Part shown: positions 11,791 to 24,384 of the stretch, in pieces | Layout of the letters: each line of letters begins with the position of its first letter | How positions within the stretch are numbered: position 1 is the first letter of the stretch | Source: Nymphalis io | Lineage: Eukaryota; Arthropoda; Insecta; Lepidoptera; Nymphalidae | Direction: 5' to 3' | DNA length: 64,000 nt | NCBI RefSeq assembly: GCF_905147045.1 | Contig: NC_065898.1 | Location: 12,028,001-12,092,000, forward strand | Notes under the pieces: generated by a model | The model's input: the letters and a program-made list of their open reading frames with translations, nothing else | The model's database searches: none | What the model was told of the DNA's origin: nothing | Translations under genes and position numbers: made by a program

Positions 11791-12195
11791 GATTTTCTAC
11801 TGCTAAATGGCAATACAATAATATTGTTGCGTTTCTGTTCGAAGGGTGAGTTAAACAATGTAATAAGCACATTTGATCTAATATTTTAGTTTCCAAGGTT
11901 TGTGGCCAACGTCTGAAGTTATGTTATGAAAAAATCCCTATATGGTGGTTGCAGAGTCTAAATGGATAAGGCTTTTGTCTATCTGGATCGTTACTCTATA
12001 CTTATTAATTATTCTACCAAATATATCTATATGAACTATTGTGTTACGGTATGAAGGGTAAGCGAGTGTATACACAAGGGTTACCTCTTAGATTCCATGG
12101 TTAACAGGGTATTTATAGTATATGTCTAAAGAAAAAGGTCACCATTAATTACATCTGGCCTATAGATGATCTGTTGGTCTGCCTATTAAATATAT
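11791..12195 (+). mobile_element. Two decayed SINE-B fragments in tandem
   Basis: Old matches at 11791-11910 (TTCGAAGGGTGAG and AGTTTCCAAGG) and at 12003-12195 (GTATGAAGGGTAAG and AAAGGTCACCAT). Confidence 0.45.
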
Positions 12196-12392
12196 ACTAC
12201 ACTAGTTTTCGTCCACGGCTTCCTTAAAGGGAAGGAGATCAGGTATTCGAAAAAAAAGACTATATATTTCCATGGGGTTCACACTTGCTTCATATCAAAT
12301 TTCATCAATATCAATTCAGTGGTATAGCCGTAAAGGCGTAACTGTCAGACAGAGTTACTTTCGCATAATATTAGTAAAGATTATATTTGAAA
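12185..12392 (+). mobile_element. Repeat-E, full length
   Basis: ACTAGTTTTCGTCCACGGC at the left, ATCAATTCAGTGGTATAGCC in the body, TTTCGCATAATATTAGTAA at the right. Class unclear. Confidence 0.7.
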
Positions 12393-12465
12393 GTAATATG
12401 TAAGCTTATTTTGTATATAGCGTTTTTCTTACAAAATAAACAGGTGTATTTATTAAGACTAAGAA

Positions 12466-12803
12466 TTTTTTCTAATTAATACCACAAACAGTGTTTTTTC
12501 CTGTAAAATGGCTTTAGAAAATAAAAATCCCGCTATGCGGTCACAACGTATGCACGAGTACCTCAAAGAGGGCATAAAAAGTCGTGGAAATAGCAAATAT
12601 TTACGTGCGCTGTATTCAAATACGCATTCTTTATATATTTCTATACATAATGCATTAATCCGACTGTAAATGCTATGTATTGTAAGAGAAATATTCAATT
12701 CAATTCTTGATTTAGTGGTCTTTGCTTATGTTGAGGGCAGATTATTTCACCAATATCGAAATCAATAAATAACAAGACAATTATGAAAATATACATATAT
12801 GAT
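12466..12803 (+). repeat. Unclassified repeat, inverted copy 2 (empty site)
   Basis: It is the inverted partner of 10650-11185, about 1.3 kb away. It is intact across the LINE insertion point (junction between 12619 and 12620). It contains the same MALENK-like start, with no long frame behind it. Confidence 0.75.
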
Positions 12804-12842
12804 TTTAAAAACACATAACTTATCATATATGACGGGCATTAT

Positions 12843-13063
12843 GACGGGCCGGTTGGCCTGGCTGGTAGATACTTGCCTTTCACGCCGAAGGTTGTGGGTT
12901 CGATTCCCACCCAGGACAGACATTTGTGCGTATGAACATGTCTGTTTCTCCGGACTCTGGGTGTAATTATTTATATAAGTATGTATTTACAAAAATAAAG
13001 TAATATATGTAGTATATCATTGGTCTAGTTTCCATACTACAAGCTCTGCTTAGTTTGGGATCG
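12843..13063 (+). mobile_element. SINE-D, full length (reference copy)
   Basis: The tRNA-like head includes GGTTGGCCTGGCTGGTAGA, an anticodon-loop-like CTTTCAC and a perfect B box GGTTCGATTCC, which by eye resembles tRNA-Glu(TTC). The body ends TAGTTTGGGATCGG and is followed by a TA microsatellite. Confidence 0.85.
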
Positions 13064-13065
13064 GA

Positions 13066-13069
<4 letters not shown>

Positions 13070-13097
<28 letters not shown>
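13070..13097 (+). repeat. TA dinucleotide microsatellite
   Basis: An uninterrupted TA run of about 14 units just after SINE-D. Confidence 0.95.
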
Positions 13098-13101
<4 letters not shown>

Positions 13102-13547
13102 GGCTACAGCCATATTAGAACAATGAAGAGATTTAGGGAGTATTTTTTTCTTGGTTACAATAAGAGTGCTTTACCTCAAGCACTTTTACGTTGATGCACT
13201 TTTCAAGGGCTTTGAACATTGATTTAAAAATTACTTGAGCTTAGTATACTTCAATCTTTTTACTCTTGTTGAATGTTAAGGGGCCCTCGGGTTTCCGCAA
13301 GAGGTACTACACTTTGTAGATAGAAAGGGTAGTTCCTTCCGATTCTCTTAAGCTAGCTCGTAATGTTAACTTTCGACCGTTTAACCGTTAAACTAAGCTT
13401 AAACACTATCGTCATTAAACAAAATTGTAAGGATTAATAAAATAATATAAATCTTATATTAAAAATATTGATTACAACAAAGCATGCAAAATAATTATGT
13501 AAAATAAACTAAACAAATCATTTAATTTGTAAAGAACAGTAACTATA

Positions 13548-13662
13548 GAGATTCTTGCCGGTTCTTCCCGGTAGAAACCCTAATCTAAGCCGATGGTAGA
13601 GTTAAATGATTCTGGAATATGACGATTCCAGAGTCCTTTTAAGAGGTTATTTGAACAAAATA
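13548..13662 (+). mobile_element. LINE 3' UTR-like fragment
   Basis: GCCGGTTCTTCCCGGTAGAA, CCGATGGTAGAG and TTGAACAAAAT match the same LINE 3' UTR. It contains a near-perfect 11-bp inverted repeat (13609-13637). Confidence 0.55.
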
Positions 13663-13895
13663 TAATATGACTTATTAATAGTTAAAACAAACTTCAAGCC
13701 TTTAAAACCATTTGTGTACTGAATATATTTTAAATATTACTCTGGTAAATTAAAGCGTCTTTCTATATAAGCACAGAGTTGATTAAGAGTTGGTTTTCAT
13801 TTATATCCTTCTTATTTTATCTTATAAGCTTTAGCTAAGCCAAGTTACTAGCAGCTAATGGTTTAGTAAGAGGAATCTTGAAATTACTTCGTTTA

Positions 13896-14139
13896 GTTTT
13901 TTTTATGGTATAGGTAGACGAGCATATGGGCTATAATGGTAAGTGGTCACCAACGCCCATAGACATTTGCATTATAAGAAATGTTAATCATCGCTTACAT
14001 CGCCAACGCACCACTAACTACGGAACTAAGATAACTAAGATAACCAGAACACAACAAGACCAAGTACTTCTGTTTTGCGGTAGAATATCTGATGAGTGGG
14101 TGGTACCTACCAAGACGAGCTTGCACAAACCCTACCAGT
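13896..14139 (-). mobile_element. SINE-B with internal deletion
   Basis: Both ends are present. About 50 bp around the TTACACTGGCTCACTCACCC block are lost, next to a short tandem AACTAAGAT duplication. Confidence 0.85.
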
Positions 14140-15749
14140 AAAAAATACCATCAATATATGTATAGTATGTACGATACATGTTTTTATTCACACAATATTA
14201 TTTTCGTGTCATTCGCTTCACTTGATTGTATATAGATTATTCAAGTATATTACAGAGGGAAACAATTATAAAATCATTATTCAAACTATTTTAAACATTT
14301 ATTTGACATTTGGTAACAATATATAAATGAAAAATAATCGATCGATAACATTTCCGAAGTTATTAGTGTAAAACTTCGTTATAATATAGTATATTTCGAG
14401 TTCTGGTATTTAAAAGATTTCAGAGCATGTTGCTCTATATTTTCGCTTCTATCGGTGGATTCGTACTAATTTTTGTCATGATTTAACGCGTCATAAAACA
14501 TGTATTTATCGTATTTCATGGCTGAATTTTCTGGCTCTAGTATTACGTGCAGAAATAGTGCAGTACAGGAGGATTCGTTTTGCAATATCCAAAAAAACCC
14601 ACTCACGGGAATCGTTCTTCCTACTTTCCGGAATGCAGAAATATCTTCCCTACAAACAAACTTTGTCCTCCAAATCTGTAATTATTATTTTTTTACTTGG
14701 ACTTGCAACTTTGTTGTCACCGTAAATGTAAGCTAATTTTAAAAAGCAATTCATGTCCTTAGTACCAAAAATTCACTCAATTTCGGAATATTATCGGTCT
14801 CATTGATCTATTGGCTTATTTATGTTTTATTTCATTATGGTGAGTGTAGAATCATCTTCGTATGCTCAGCATCCTCAGTAACTCGAAGGGAGTTACGTGA
14901 CTGCGTGCATCAGTTATAAAGTTTAGTGTTTTATAAAAAACAGCGATACCTGAAGAAATTTGAACCAGTAATCATTTATTAAGACCCATATGATGTATCT
15001 ACTAAAATGGTCACATTTAATCATATACAGACATGTTCTATCATTCAGAATAGCTGTTTAGTGTGTATATGTTTCTCTGCTTCGGTTTGCGCTTAGCTTA
15101 GATACGTGTTCACATTGTCTGATACGATGTTGATACGATAATATTTATTTTTAATTTATTTTAGGCAGGCCGACGAACAATTAGGAGATTTTATTGTACA
15201 TACTCCACCAAAAAGTACGAAGGTTTTGCCAACTAAGTGATCTTGAAGTGAGTGAAGGAGTCTTGTATTTGTAATGACATTCACTTAACCTTGGCTTTCA
15301 AACCAGTACACAGTAACACACACAACAATACAAAGAAAAACTCTATCTAATAATTTGCATGAGGTTATTGAATATAAAATTGTAAGTGGTCAAATAATTC
15401 TAAGTTAATAAAAAAAAGCAATTCGAACATTAATTTTCCTATACGATATCATGTCGTTAGGTGTGAAAACGACTTAAGCCGTAAAGCAAACTAATAGCAT
15501 TACCCGTAAAACGACAGTAGCAAAATAAGCGCCGTGAATTATGTCCGAAATGGGCACGTGACATAAAAGGGGTAACAACCTCGATTACTAATTTAATATA
15601 ATTAAGGGCGTGCGCGTCTGTTTGCGCATTCTACGTGTTAGAGATTACAAGAATGGCTTTACGTTTTGTTTGATAAATTTTGATCGTTTTTTAAACTATA
15701 CAAATAATAATGTGGACATATGTATAAATTCGTTTATGCCTTATTTTAT
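14140..15749. other. No recognised feature
   Basis: AT-rich with short chance frames only. Confidence 0.6.
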
Positions 15750-16038
15750 ACTGGTGGTAGGGCTTTGGGTATGTCCGTCTGGGTATGTACCACCCACTCA
15801 TCAAAGATTTTACCGCTAAACAGCAATCCTTAGTATTTTTGCGTTCCGGCTTAAAGGGTGAGTGAGCCAATGTAACTACAAGGACAAGGGACATAACATC
15901 TTAGTGCCCAAGGTTGGTGCCACATTGGAGATGTAAGGAATGGTAATTATTTCTAACATCGTCAATGTCTATAGGCGGTGGTGACCACTTACCATTAGGT
16001 GACCAATTTGCCCGTCCGCCTGCCTATAACATAAAAAA
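15750..16038 (+). mobile_element. SINE-B, full length
   Basis: Runs from ACTGGTGGTAGGGC to CCCGTCCGCCTGCC and ATAAAAAA, with scattered substitutions. Confidence 0.85.
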
Positions 16039-16388
16039 TGTATATAGCGTGAAAGTCCAAGAGCTGAATTATGAGTGCGAAGGCTATATAATAAAAGCCA
16101 TGATAAAAGTGTCTGGAGTCACGTGTTTTTCAATATGATTCACAAGATAATAAAAAAATACGCTTTGAACTTTAACGTTTTCGGGTAGCAAATTTATTGC
16201 TACCTCCTACCTGCCAAAGCCACGATGGTCCAAACTTCATAGCGTGTAGTCGTTTTCACCTCTATTGGGAAATTGGGCAGATAATATTTTTTTAGCTTTT
16301 ATACGATGACGTAGGTCTGGCGTTCACGTGTACTTGCTCTATAAATGCACACGTTCAGTTTCCATATATGACGTGTTAAAATAATTAG

Positions 16389-16559
16389 TGTAATTACAGG
16401 CACAAGGGACATAAAATCTTAGTTCCCAAGGTTGGTGGCGCATTGGCTATAAGCAAAGGTTGACATTTCTTACAATGCCAATGTCTAAGGTCGTTTGGTG
16501 ACCACTTACCATCAGGTGGCTCATATGCTCGTCCACCTTCCTATTCTATAAAAAAAAAA
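16389..16559 (+). mobile_element. SINE-B, 5'-truncated
   Basis: Starts at GTAATTACAGGCACAAGG and ends with a clean A-run. It shares the ACATAAAATCTTAG subgroup changes. Loss of the 5' end with the 3' end kept fits retroposition. Confidence 0.85.
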
Positions 16560-17865
16560 TTATACTTTTTTTTACAGACGTACACGTGACTGGAGTAAAC
16601 CATTTTTTTGTCGGATGAGTTTCACGCGAAACGTTAAATAACGTCGCACTCAAATTTGACATTGAAATTTATTCTCGCCGCGAACAAGGGACGGTATATA
16701 AAACGTTGGTCCTATAGTTAACATAAATAACTTTTATTTTATTTGAAATTGGAATGATACTGACATCGAAAAAAAATGTATTACAGTAATATAATATAGT
16801 GTTTCAGCTTTTAGAATATATGAGTTTTTATTAAAATATCATATTAAATAATATTAGTTTCGTATGAGATATTTTAGGATTCGAGCTCTGTATATAATGA
16901 TTTGATATGAGATCTCGATGTATAAAAATGGATTTTGTATGATAACAAATAATAATTTTAACGAATTTGTAATACATAAGTACGCACATTGTCATAATGA
17001 GTAACAATTTCAATATTTATTATATCTAGCAACATTGATTTTGACGACCAGTCATAAACATAGCAGCCCGTAAGAAGTTTTCTTTTTAGTTTTTTAAGTA
17101 TTAAATCTGTGCGTATTACGCGCGAAAAGTTTGTCTTGTCTTGTCAAAAAACGCATATGAGCTTAGTTATTTATCCCGCTATGTTAAAACGAATATTTTA
17201 ACGGGTTGATTAGAAACTTGATTAAAACATTGAGATTGTAGCATCCTAAATCCATGTACGAATTTTTTTATCCTAATTTTTTTTGTTAATTTTCACGCCT
17301 TGTTGTTGTCTTCTCATAAAGCTAATATAAGCTAAGTCTTATAAAGCTGTTCCTTAAAGGTCACAGAAAGACGATAAAGACATTGAACTATATATTTATA
17401 TACCTTCAATGTATATTGTCATTGATGTCGAAAAGTGACTTTTTCAATACGATAAGCTGCTTTGAAGATAAAATTGGATCTTTCATTTACAAAAGATTGG
17501 AGCTATCAAAGAAATAACATAGAATTATGAGTTACAAAGCCTCATGAGAAATCTTTAGCGGATAAATATTAACTTCAATAATAGAGTTTTGATGTATTTT
17601 TCTGAGAAATATTCGACGAATTTAAATAATCGAATTTAGAAATGTTTTGAATTAAAAAATGTACTATGATTAAAAGAATATGAAAATTTTATTATACTTG
17701 TTATGTAATATTTTCCTGTATGGGTAGAACTATATTACGATAGGCTTATAATTCAGAGATGGACATACTTTTAGAATGGATAGTGTCTATGTCGCGATTA
17801 TTTTTAACAGCAATTAAGTAAACGAACTCAGTAGCAGCGTTAAATTTGAAAGCTTAAAGTTGTGT
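16560..17865. other. No recognised feature
   Basis: Nothing beyond AT-rich sequence and CG-containing patches near 16570-16710. Confidence 0.55.
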
Positions 17866-18089
17866 ACCCTGTGTGCGCGAACACAAGTGCTTTATTTATT
17901 CCTTCATTCTCTTAATGGGACAGGAAATCCAACACGACTGGAAAAAGTTCACAGGAGCCTACAACCCGGGTACTGAGAATGACTTGACGGAAAAATCCGA
18001 TAACTTTTTAGTGGGCCGCCTCGAGACTTGAAATCAGGTCCTCGAGGTGTGCAGCTTTATAAAGTAGCCACTCGATCAACGAGGCAGTG
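17866..18089 (-). mobile_element. SINE-C, 3' end missing
   Basis: From GTGTGCGCGAACACAAGTGC to the head GATCAACGAGGCAG, with an internal deletion of the TCTGGAAGTTGG region. Confidence 0.75.
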
Positions 18090-18617
18090 AATTATATTTA
18101 ACGGTGATATAATAAGGTGAACAGAAAAGATTTTATTAGCAAGCAGTTGCTTGGAAAAAAATGAGAGTACTAAAACAATTGTTAGTTCAAGATGTATTGT
18201 ATTATTAAGTACTAAAGTTTTAGCATTGAACATATTATAGTGATAGAATTGCATCGATATTTTTACGTTTTTAAGTTTTAATAAAAAAACGTTTTTCCTC
18301 AAAATAAAGGTCGAATGATTAACTTTAATTGTAAAATAACATTTAATCTGCAATGCAATAAAAATCATTACTTCGTGTTAAGTCTGCGTTATTGTAGCCG
18401 TGTGGCCGTTTTATTGTGTTGATACAGAGTGTAAATATTGTGGATATAAAACTGGGTATTTTTATGTTTTGTTTAATCGCGTTTTTTACGTACTATTTGC
18501 GTTCATATCTCACTGATTCGGCAGTTTTTATCGTTGCTTTTAGTTTGCGGAAAGCTGTTAATAGCTTTTGTGTTGAAAATCGCTCGTGCGAAAAAGCCTA
18601 ACATTTGTTTATCTTTA

Positions 18618-18745
18618 TATAATATATATCATTCGTCTACACGCGGGTATATCACTGAACCTCCTAAATGGCTGGATCGACTTTGGTGAAATTTTATGTG
18701 TGTGTGATCTGATCCCTGGACAATATAAGCCATTGTTGTCTCTAT
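18618..18745 (+). mobile_element. Dispersed repeat, partial
   Basis: CTGGATCGACTTTGGTGAAA and TTTTATGTGTGTGTGATC resemble the bodies of lepidopteran dispersed repeats of the repeat-E kind. Confidence 0.4.
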
Positions 18746-19387
18746 GTGTAGATTTTTTTCGGATTCACAGTGTCTAGACTACATCTATGTTAATTAATTC
18801 GTTTGTAAAAAGCATCATAGTAATATATACATATATATATTTGTAATTCTATTTATATTATGAAGTTATTCCAGTTAATTAAGTCGTAATATTTGTCGCT
18901 AGTGTATTCAAACCTTAATTACGTGTGTTATAATGTTTTACGGCCAGTGTAGTTTTGTCTTATATAAATATTTTTTCACGCGAGCAATAGTAATTTATAC
19001 TCATTGACGTTAATTATGTGTGGCTTAGAAAAATGGTAACTTTGATTTAGTATTTTATAGAGATTTGAACATTGTTTTTTAAATTGAAAAAAAAAAAAAC
19101 GTAAGAAAACATTTTTCACATCTCAGTTTTTTCAGTTAAATCGAAACGTTTTGTATAGAATTTGGGCTTCCAATTATTTTTTTTTAAACTGTACCCTGAT
19201 TACTTGAAAGCTTTAAACATTTCTTTAGTTTGTATTTACCGAGTACATTACTGAGTAATTGTAAAGTACCGTCAGCATGTTAAACTAAATATTAAATATT
19301 GTAAACTGTCGAAAAATAATGACCGGCTTGTATTGCTTAACCTCAATAATTATTAACGAATCAAATGTATACTATAACATAATATTA

Positions 19388-19786
19388 TAATAATGTCCTC
19401 CAGACCAATTTCGGTCACGGCGGTTAGTCTCAAGAGAGATAAGCCAATTGCGCAGGAGGTATTATAGTGCACAAGTGTGTGCGCAAACACAGGTGCACTC
19501 TCTATTCCCTAACTCTCATATTCCGATGGGACGGCAATCCGAAACGAATGGAAAAAGTTTAGGCGCAGGACCAACGGCTTTACGTGCTTTCCGAGGCACG
19601 GGAGTGTACACACTTCCAACTTCCAGACTCCGGGCTGCTACTGAGAATTTTCTGACAGAGAATTCCAATAGCTTTTTATTACTCGGCTCATTCCATTCCA
19701 ATAGCTTTTTATTTATGGCTCGGTCTGGAAATTGAACACAGGACCTCCGAGTCCGCGCCCTTACATTGAGCCATTGGAGGCAGTCA
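19388..19786 (-). mobile_element. SINE-C with internal tandem duplication
   Basis: Near consensus throughout. A ~38-bp direct duplication covers ATTCCAATAGCTTTTTATT at about 19663-19715. Confidence 0.88.
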
Positions 19787-20410
19787 ATGTATATTATAAT
19801 TATCAATTAAACTGCAACTACACAGTGTGCCTATTGCGAGATTTTTTTTACCTATTTTTAAGGCTCATTCCAAAACTCGTAATAGGCACATACATATATA
19901 TCTAAAAACAATATAAATTGTCGCTGAATTTAAAAATCACATTAAATATCATGACAATATAACCTGCCCTCGGTGTACAGGTATAAAGCCTAAGGCAGGT
20001 TTCCAATTAAGGTTATCAAAATAAATACTTCGTTAAAATTCGTAGCGTCAATTGTATTAAATTGTATACAGAATTTACACACACTAATTACCGAGACTAA
20101 TTTGATACTAGATTTACTAATGAGCGTTGACATATTACTATAATATTTAAAAGTATATATATGTATAACAAAAAGGCCCCCAACTAGCTAAGTGTAAGTG
20201 ACATTAGCAGTGTAAAATAATTTAAAAATCGTTTCTTATAAAGTTCTTCACCAACCACGTGATCTTACATGTACTTGGCTTATAATTTTAAACTCTACAA
20301 TACATCCAAATATATACAATAACAAAAAAACTGTGTTATGTTTTTGTTGTTGATGTTGTTTTTAACATTGTTTCACATTTCTAAGAAACAAATCATATAG
20401 AAAAATAAAT

Positions 20411-20644
20411 CCGACACGGCCAGAGAGTGTTCAGGCGCAGGATTAACGGTTTTACGTGCTTTCGAGCCACTGCCGAGGCACGGGAGTGTACACACTTCCA
20501 ACTTCCAGACTCCGAACTGCTAGTGAAAATTTTCTGACAGAAAAACCAATAACTGTATGTGTATAGTGGCCGGACCTTGGGATTTGAACCGAGGACCTCC
20601 GTGTCTGCGGCCTCACACCTAGCCGCTAAACCAACGAAGCAGCC
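20411..20644 (-). mobile_element. SINE-C, 5' two thirds
   Basis: From CCGACACGGCCAG to the head CTAAACCAACGAAGCAG. The GTGTTTGCGCACAC third is absent. Confidence 0.85.
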
Positions 20645-20672
20645 AATATATCTTTATTTATTATATAGCACT

Positions 20673-20775
20673 ATTCCACTTAACCAGTTACATCCACTTT
20701 AATACTACTTCCAAAGTTTCTATAACTTAGTCGATATTCGCCGCCATTTCTTCACGAAATCATAATATATTATTC
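20673..20775 (+). repeat. Unclassified ~100-bp repeat, copy 1
   Basis: TCCACTTTAATACTACTTCC and GCCATTTCTTCACGAA also occur, in this order and at similar spacing, at 31368-31473. Confidence 0.65.
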
Positions 20776-20871
20776 AAGATTTCGACCAATAGTATCAATA
20801 TATAAAGCATTAATTTAATATAAGAGTTAGTTATTTGTCTTGTGGTTGCAATAGACTGTACAAACTTCTAG

Positions 20872-21153
20872 ACTCCTCCAACTCCAGACCGATTTCAGCT
20901 ACGGCGGCCAATCTCAAGAGAGATTAACCAGCTACGCGGCAATCCGACACGACTGGAAAGAGTTCAGGCGCAGGACCAACGGCTTTACGTGCTTTCCGAG
21001 GCACGGGAGTGTACACACTTCCAACTTCCAGACTCCGGGCTGCTACTGAAAATTTCCTTACAAAAAAACCCAATAACTTTTTATTGGCCCGACCTGGGAA
21101 TTGAACCCAGGACCTCCGGGTCAGCGGCCTCACATCAAGCCAGGCAGGCAGTC
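20872..21153 (-). mobile_element. SINE-C with internal deletion
   Basis: Both ends are present. The ~80 bp holding GTGTTTGCGCACAC are deleted, joining CTACGCGG to CAATCCGACACG. Confidence 0.85.
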
Positions 21154-21772
21154 AAAATAAAGAATATAAGGTAACAGAACGAATAAATTCGAATTTTAAA
21201 ATTCAATCTAAAATATTTACCTTATTCCACAATTTTTTAATTCAATATTCGAGCAAAATAGTATTGAAAGTGACTTTACAGTCAAAAGAGAAAAAAGCAG
21301 GGAGCATAAATCAATCAATATGGAGAGCTTGGACCGATCTACAAAGGTCGGGCAACACTCAGTGTAATTGGAGCTGGGAATTCGGGGCGAATTTTGAAAA
21401 TGGCCATATGTTTTATGTGCCCGTACGTTTAGTTTGAGTAGAGGAAAATTGTTGTTTACTTTTCTATTGCTTTGACTTTCAAACAATTAAGTTAAAATCA
21501 CATATTATGTATGTAGATTCTATCGAGATGATCTGGCAAAAGAATTTAGTCTATTTTCGTGCAATTAAATGACATAAGTGAAGTAATTGTATATCACTAC
21601 ATTACATAACCAACATGGAAATCAACTAATTGCTATTTATTAGTTTTATTTTATTCAGACATATGTCTTATTAATTAAAGTTTTTTTTTAATCAAATTTC
21701 AATTTATTAATTTTCGATATTTCTTTTTATTATAGAAGCTGATTATTATTAGCAGATATTAGTTAAATAAAA

Positions 21773-21880
21773 ATTTCTATGACCTTCCTTAGGGTTTCAG
21801 CTAGCTTCATATCAAATTTTATCAAAATCGGTTCAGTGGTTTAGTTGTAACAGCGTAACAGACAGACAGAGTTAATAATA
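21773..21880 (+). mobile_element. Repeat-E, partial
   Basis: ATCAAAATCGGTTCAGTGGT and GCGTAACAGACAGACAGAGT, then AATAATATAATAA in place of the usual end. Confidence 0.7.
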
Positions 21881-22787
21881 TAATAAAATAGTACAAGGTT
21901 GCTTTAAAAGGCGGTTATCGCTATACCAGTGATCTCTTTCAGTCAGCCTTTGGACAGACGACAGATTATAAATGTGACGATGATAAATTACGTTAGGCTT
22001 TATTTTCTAACGTATGTGTTGAATATTTCATATAATACAGTTATATAAACATTAGCAATGGTACATAAATATATCGTGAGGTATATGCATTGCAGGAATA
22101 ATCTTTGCTCCGTATATAGTACGCCTATGCGCATTAAAGTAGTGCTACTTTTGAAATGGAACGCTTTTTCATAACATATCGATGTTCTACGAGCAGTCAT
22201 TTTCTTTTGCCGGTAAGACTTTTTTATTTTATTTTTTATATACAATTAATAGTTATATAGATCAAAAAATTGTTTTAGCCAAGTTGATGCGAATTTGTAT
22301 AATTCGCACAGTGTGAGTGCAAAAAAATACACCTAATCTTTGCATTTGTAATATGAGTTTAGACAAGCCTTACATAATCAGATCGCTGTTATCTAACACT
22401 ATTTAAAAAGTATACTCCTTGTGTTAACAACAAGGCATTTTTAATTATATCATGTCTTAACACTTATGGGTTTTTATGTGGGTCGATTCAGTTAATGAAA
22501 AACAGTAAAATAATTAATACACTCAATTTATAATACTCAGACAGCGTAACGTTGTGCCAGGAATGATTTAAAAACGAATGCGTTCTTTTGGCGCGTCCTA
22601 CCTTCAAAAAATAATCGAAAGTCAGTTTATAACTAACTACGAACTAAAAAAATTAAATTATAGCTTACAACGTAATTTTATAATATGATGATTAACGAAA
22701 TTATTAATAATGAATTATAGGTATAATAAGGTATATGTAAATAAAGCACCAATATAAATATCATTGGGAGTAGGTATTTGACAATAT

Positions 22788-22908
22788 ACGCCAGGTGGCT
22801 GGCAGCGGTTGGAGATTAAGAGCTGAAGATCGAGCTCAGTGGCGTGCCATTGGAGAGACCTATGTCCAGCAGTGAACGCGAAAAGGGTGATGATGATGAT
22901 GATGATGA
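22788..22908 (+). pseudogene. RTE-like LINE 3' end, stop-interrupted
   Basis: The frame reads AGSGWRLRAEDRAQWRAIG and then ETYVQQ-stop-TRKG. It is homologous to the last ~30 codons of the copy at 49018-49849 (AGSGWMRTAQDRDGWRSMG, EAFVQQWTAKG). The tryptophan TGG after VQQ has become TGA. This copy ends in a GAT repeat (about 22887-22908) instead of poly-A. Confidence 0.85.
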
Positions 22909-23321
22909 TTATACGCCACAACAGCTGGACGCCTACTTGATAACACATGATTTAATTCTTTACTTGTAACATAAAGATATACTTAATATACGTCACCTGT
23001 CTGTTTGCACGAATTTATTAAAGTAATCAAAAATACCAAGTGATAATAAGTATAATTTATATGCTGAAGATTTGTCTTGGGAATTAGAGTGAGAAAGCTG
23101 ATTTACGAGTACGTTCAGTAATAAGAACAGTATTTTTTTAACACAGATAAAATGTGCTGTAAATTTTATATTATGGATCTTTATATTTTGTTATTTTCTT
23201 TATTTTTGTCTGAAACTTAGATTAATACTCGTTCTTTAGATAAAAAAGGTAGTGATTTGAACTAGACATTGCGTGTTGTGCTGAATAAGCCTTAACAGAA
23301 AAACTTCTTAGCCCAGGTGTG

Positions 23322-23635
23322 GTACAGTACTGTACAGCAACAGCCTGTGAATGTCCCACTGTTGGGCTAAGGCCTCCTCTCCCTTTTTGAGGAGAAGGTT
23401 TGGAGCTTATTCCACCACGCTGCTCCAATGCGGGTTGGTGGAATACACATGTGGCAGAATTTCAGTGTAACTCGATAGAAGCAGGTTTCCTGACGATACT
23501 TTCCTTCACCGTCAAGCACGAGATGAATTATAATAACAAATTAAGCACATGAAAGTTCAGTGGTGCTTGCTCAGTTTTGAACCCACGATCATCAGTTAAG
23601 ATTCACGCGTGCTTACCACTGGGCCATCTCGGCTT
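23322..23635 (-). mobile_element. SINE-A, full length (reference copy)
   Basis: On the minus strand it begins with a tRNA-like head: an A-box-like TGGCCCAGTGG, then a B-box position reading GGTTCAAAAC. It ends at CATTCACAGGCTGTTG. The 3' end carries a short TACTG-type tail (about 23322-23336) rather than poly-A. Confidence 0.88.
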
Positions 23636-24145
23636 TTTGCAGTGGTTCATTTACAAATTTTAAGTAGTACTTACAAAACAGTAAAAACAAAACATATATA
23701 GTATATATCTACACGTATAATTTCAACGTAAGATTAAAATTTTTTTTATTGTTTTTTGATATCAAGTTCGAATTTCAAAAAACATTTAACAATAATCATA
23801 CTTAGCTACCACTAAACCTGATTAAATCTGTTTTTATCAATCTGATACCCACGATGGTCACTTGACTTTGACAGTTCAAACTCGAGCTTCAATTCAAGAG
23901 AGCGAATGGCTTAATAGAGCTCTGATTCTTAACCTTTCATTTTGCAAAATCAACGAACCTTTCTATTAGAGCGATATGTAAATTACTCTTTCTTTCCTTT
24001 CCTTATGTACAACACACAAGTGAATGCAGCAACATGTAGACAATTTAATCCTATCCCGCTAAACTGGTTGAATTTTTGACACCTTTTTGTTTGTTTGAAG
24101 TCAACGGATGGATTAGCAGAGGTTTAATGGAATAGACGTTTCGTA

Positions 24146-24384
24146 TTTTTTATAGTATCGGTAGGCCGACGAGCATATGGGCCAACTGATGGTAAGTGGT
24201 CACCAACGCCCATAGACATTGGCATTGTAAGAAATGTAAACCATTGCTTAAATCGCCAATGTACCACCAACATTGAGAACTAAGATGTTATGACCCATAT
24301 GCCTGTAATTACACTGGCTCACTCACCCTACAAACCTGAATACAACAATACCAAGTACTGTTTTGCGGTAGAATATCTGATGAG
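24146..24384 (-). mobile_element. SINE-B, 5' end missing
   Basis: From the T-run and GACGAGCATATGGGCC to AGAATATCTGATGAG. Confidence 0.85.

Noticed and set aside
13069..13097. TA array as a possible origin or matrix attachment element
   Set aside because: A simple microsatellite following a SINE explains it.
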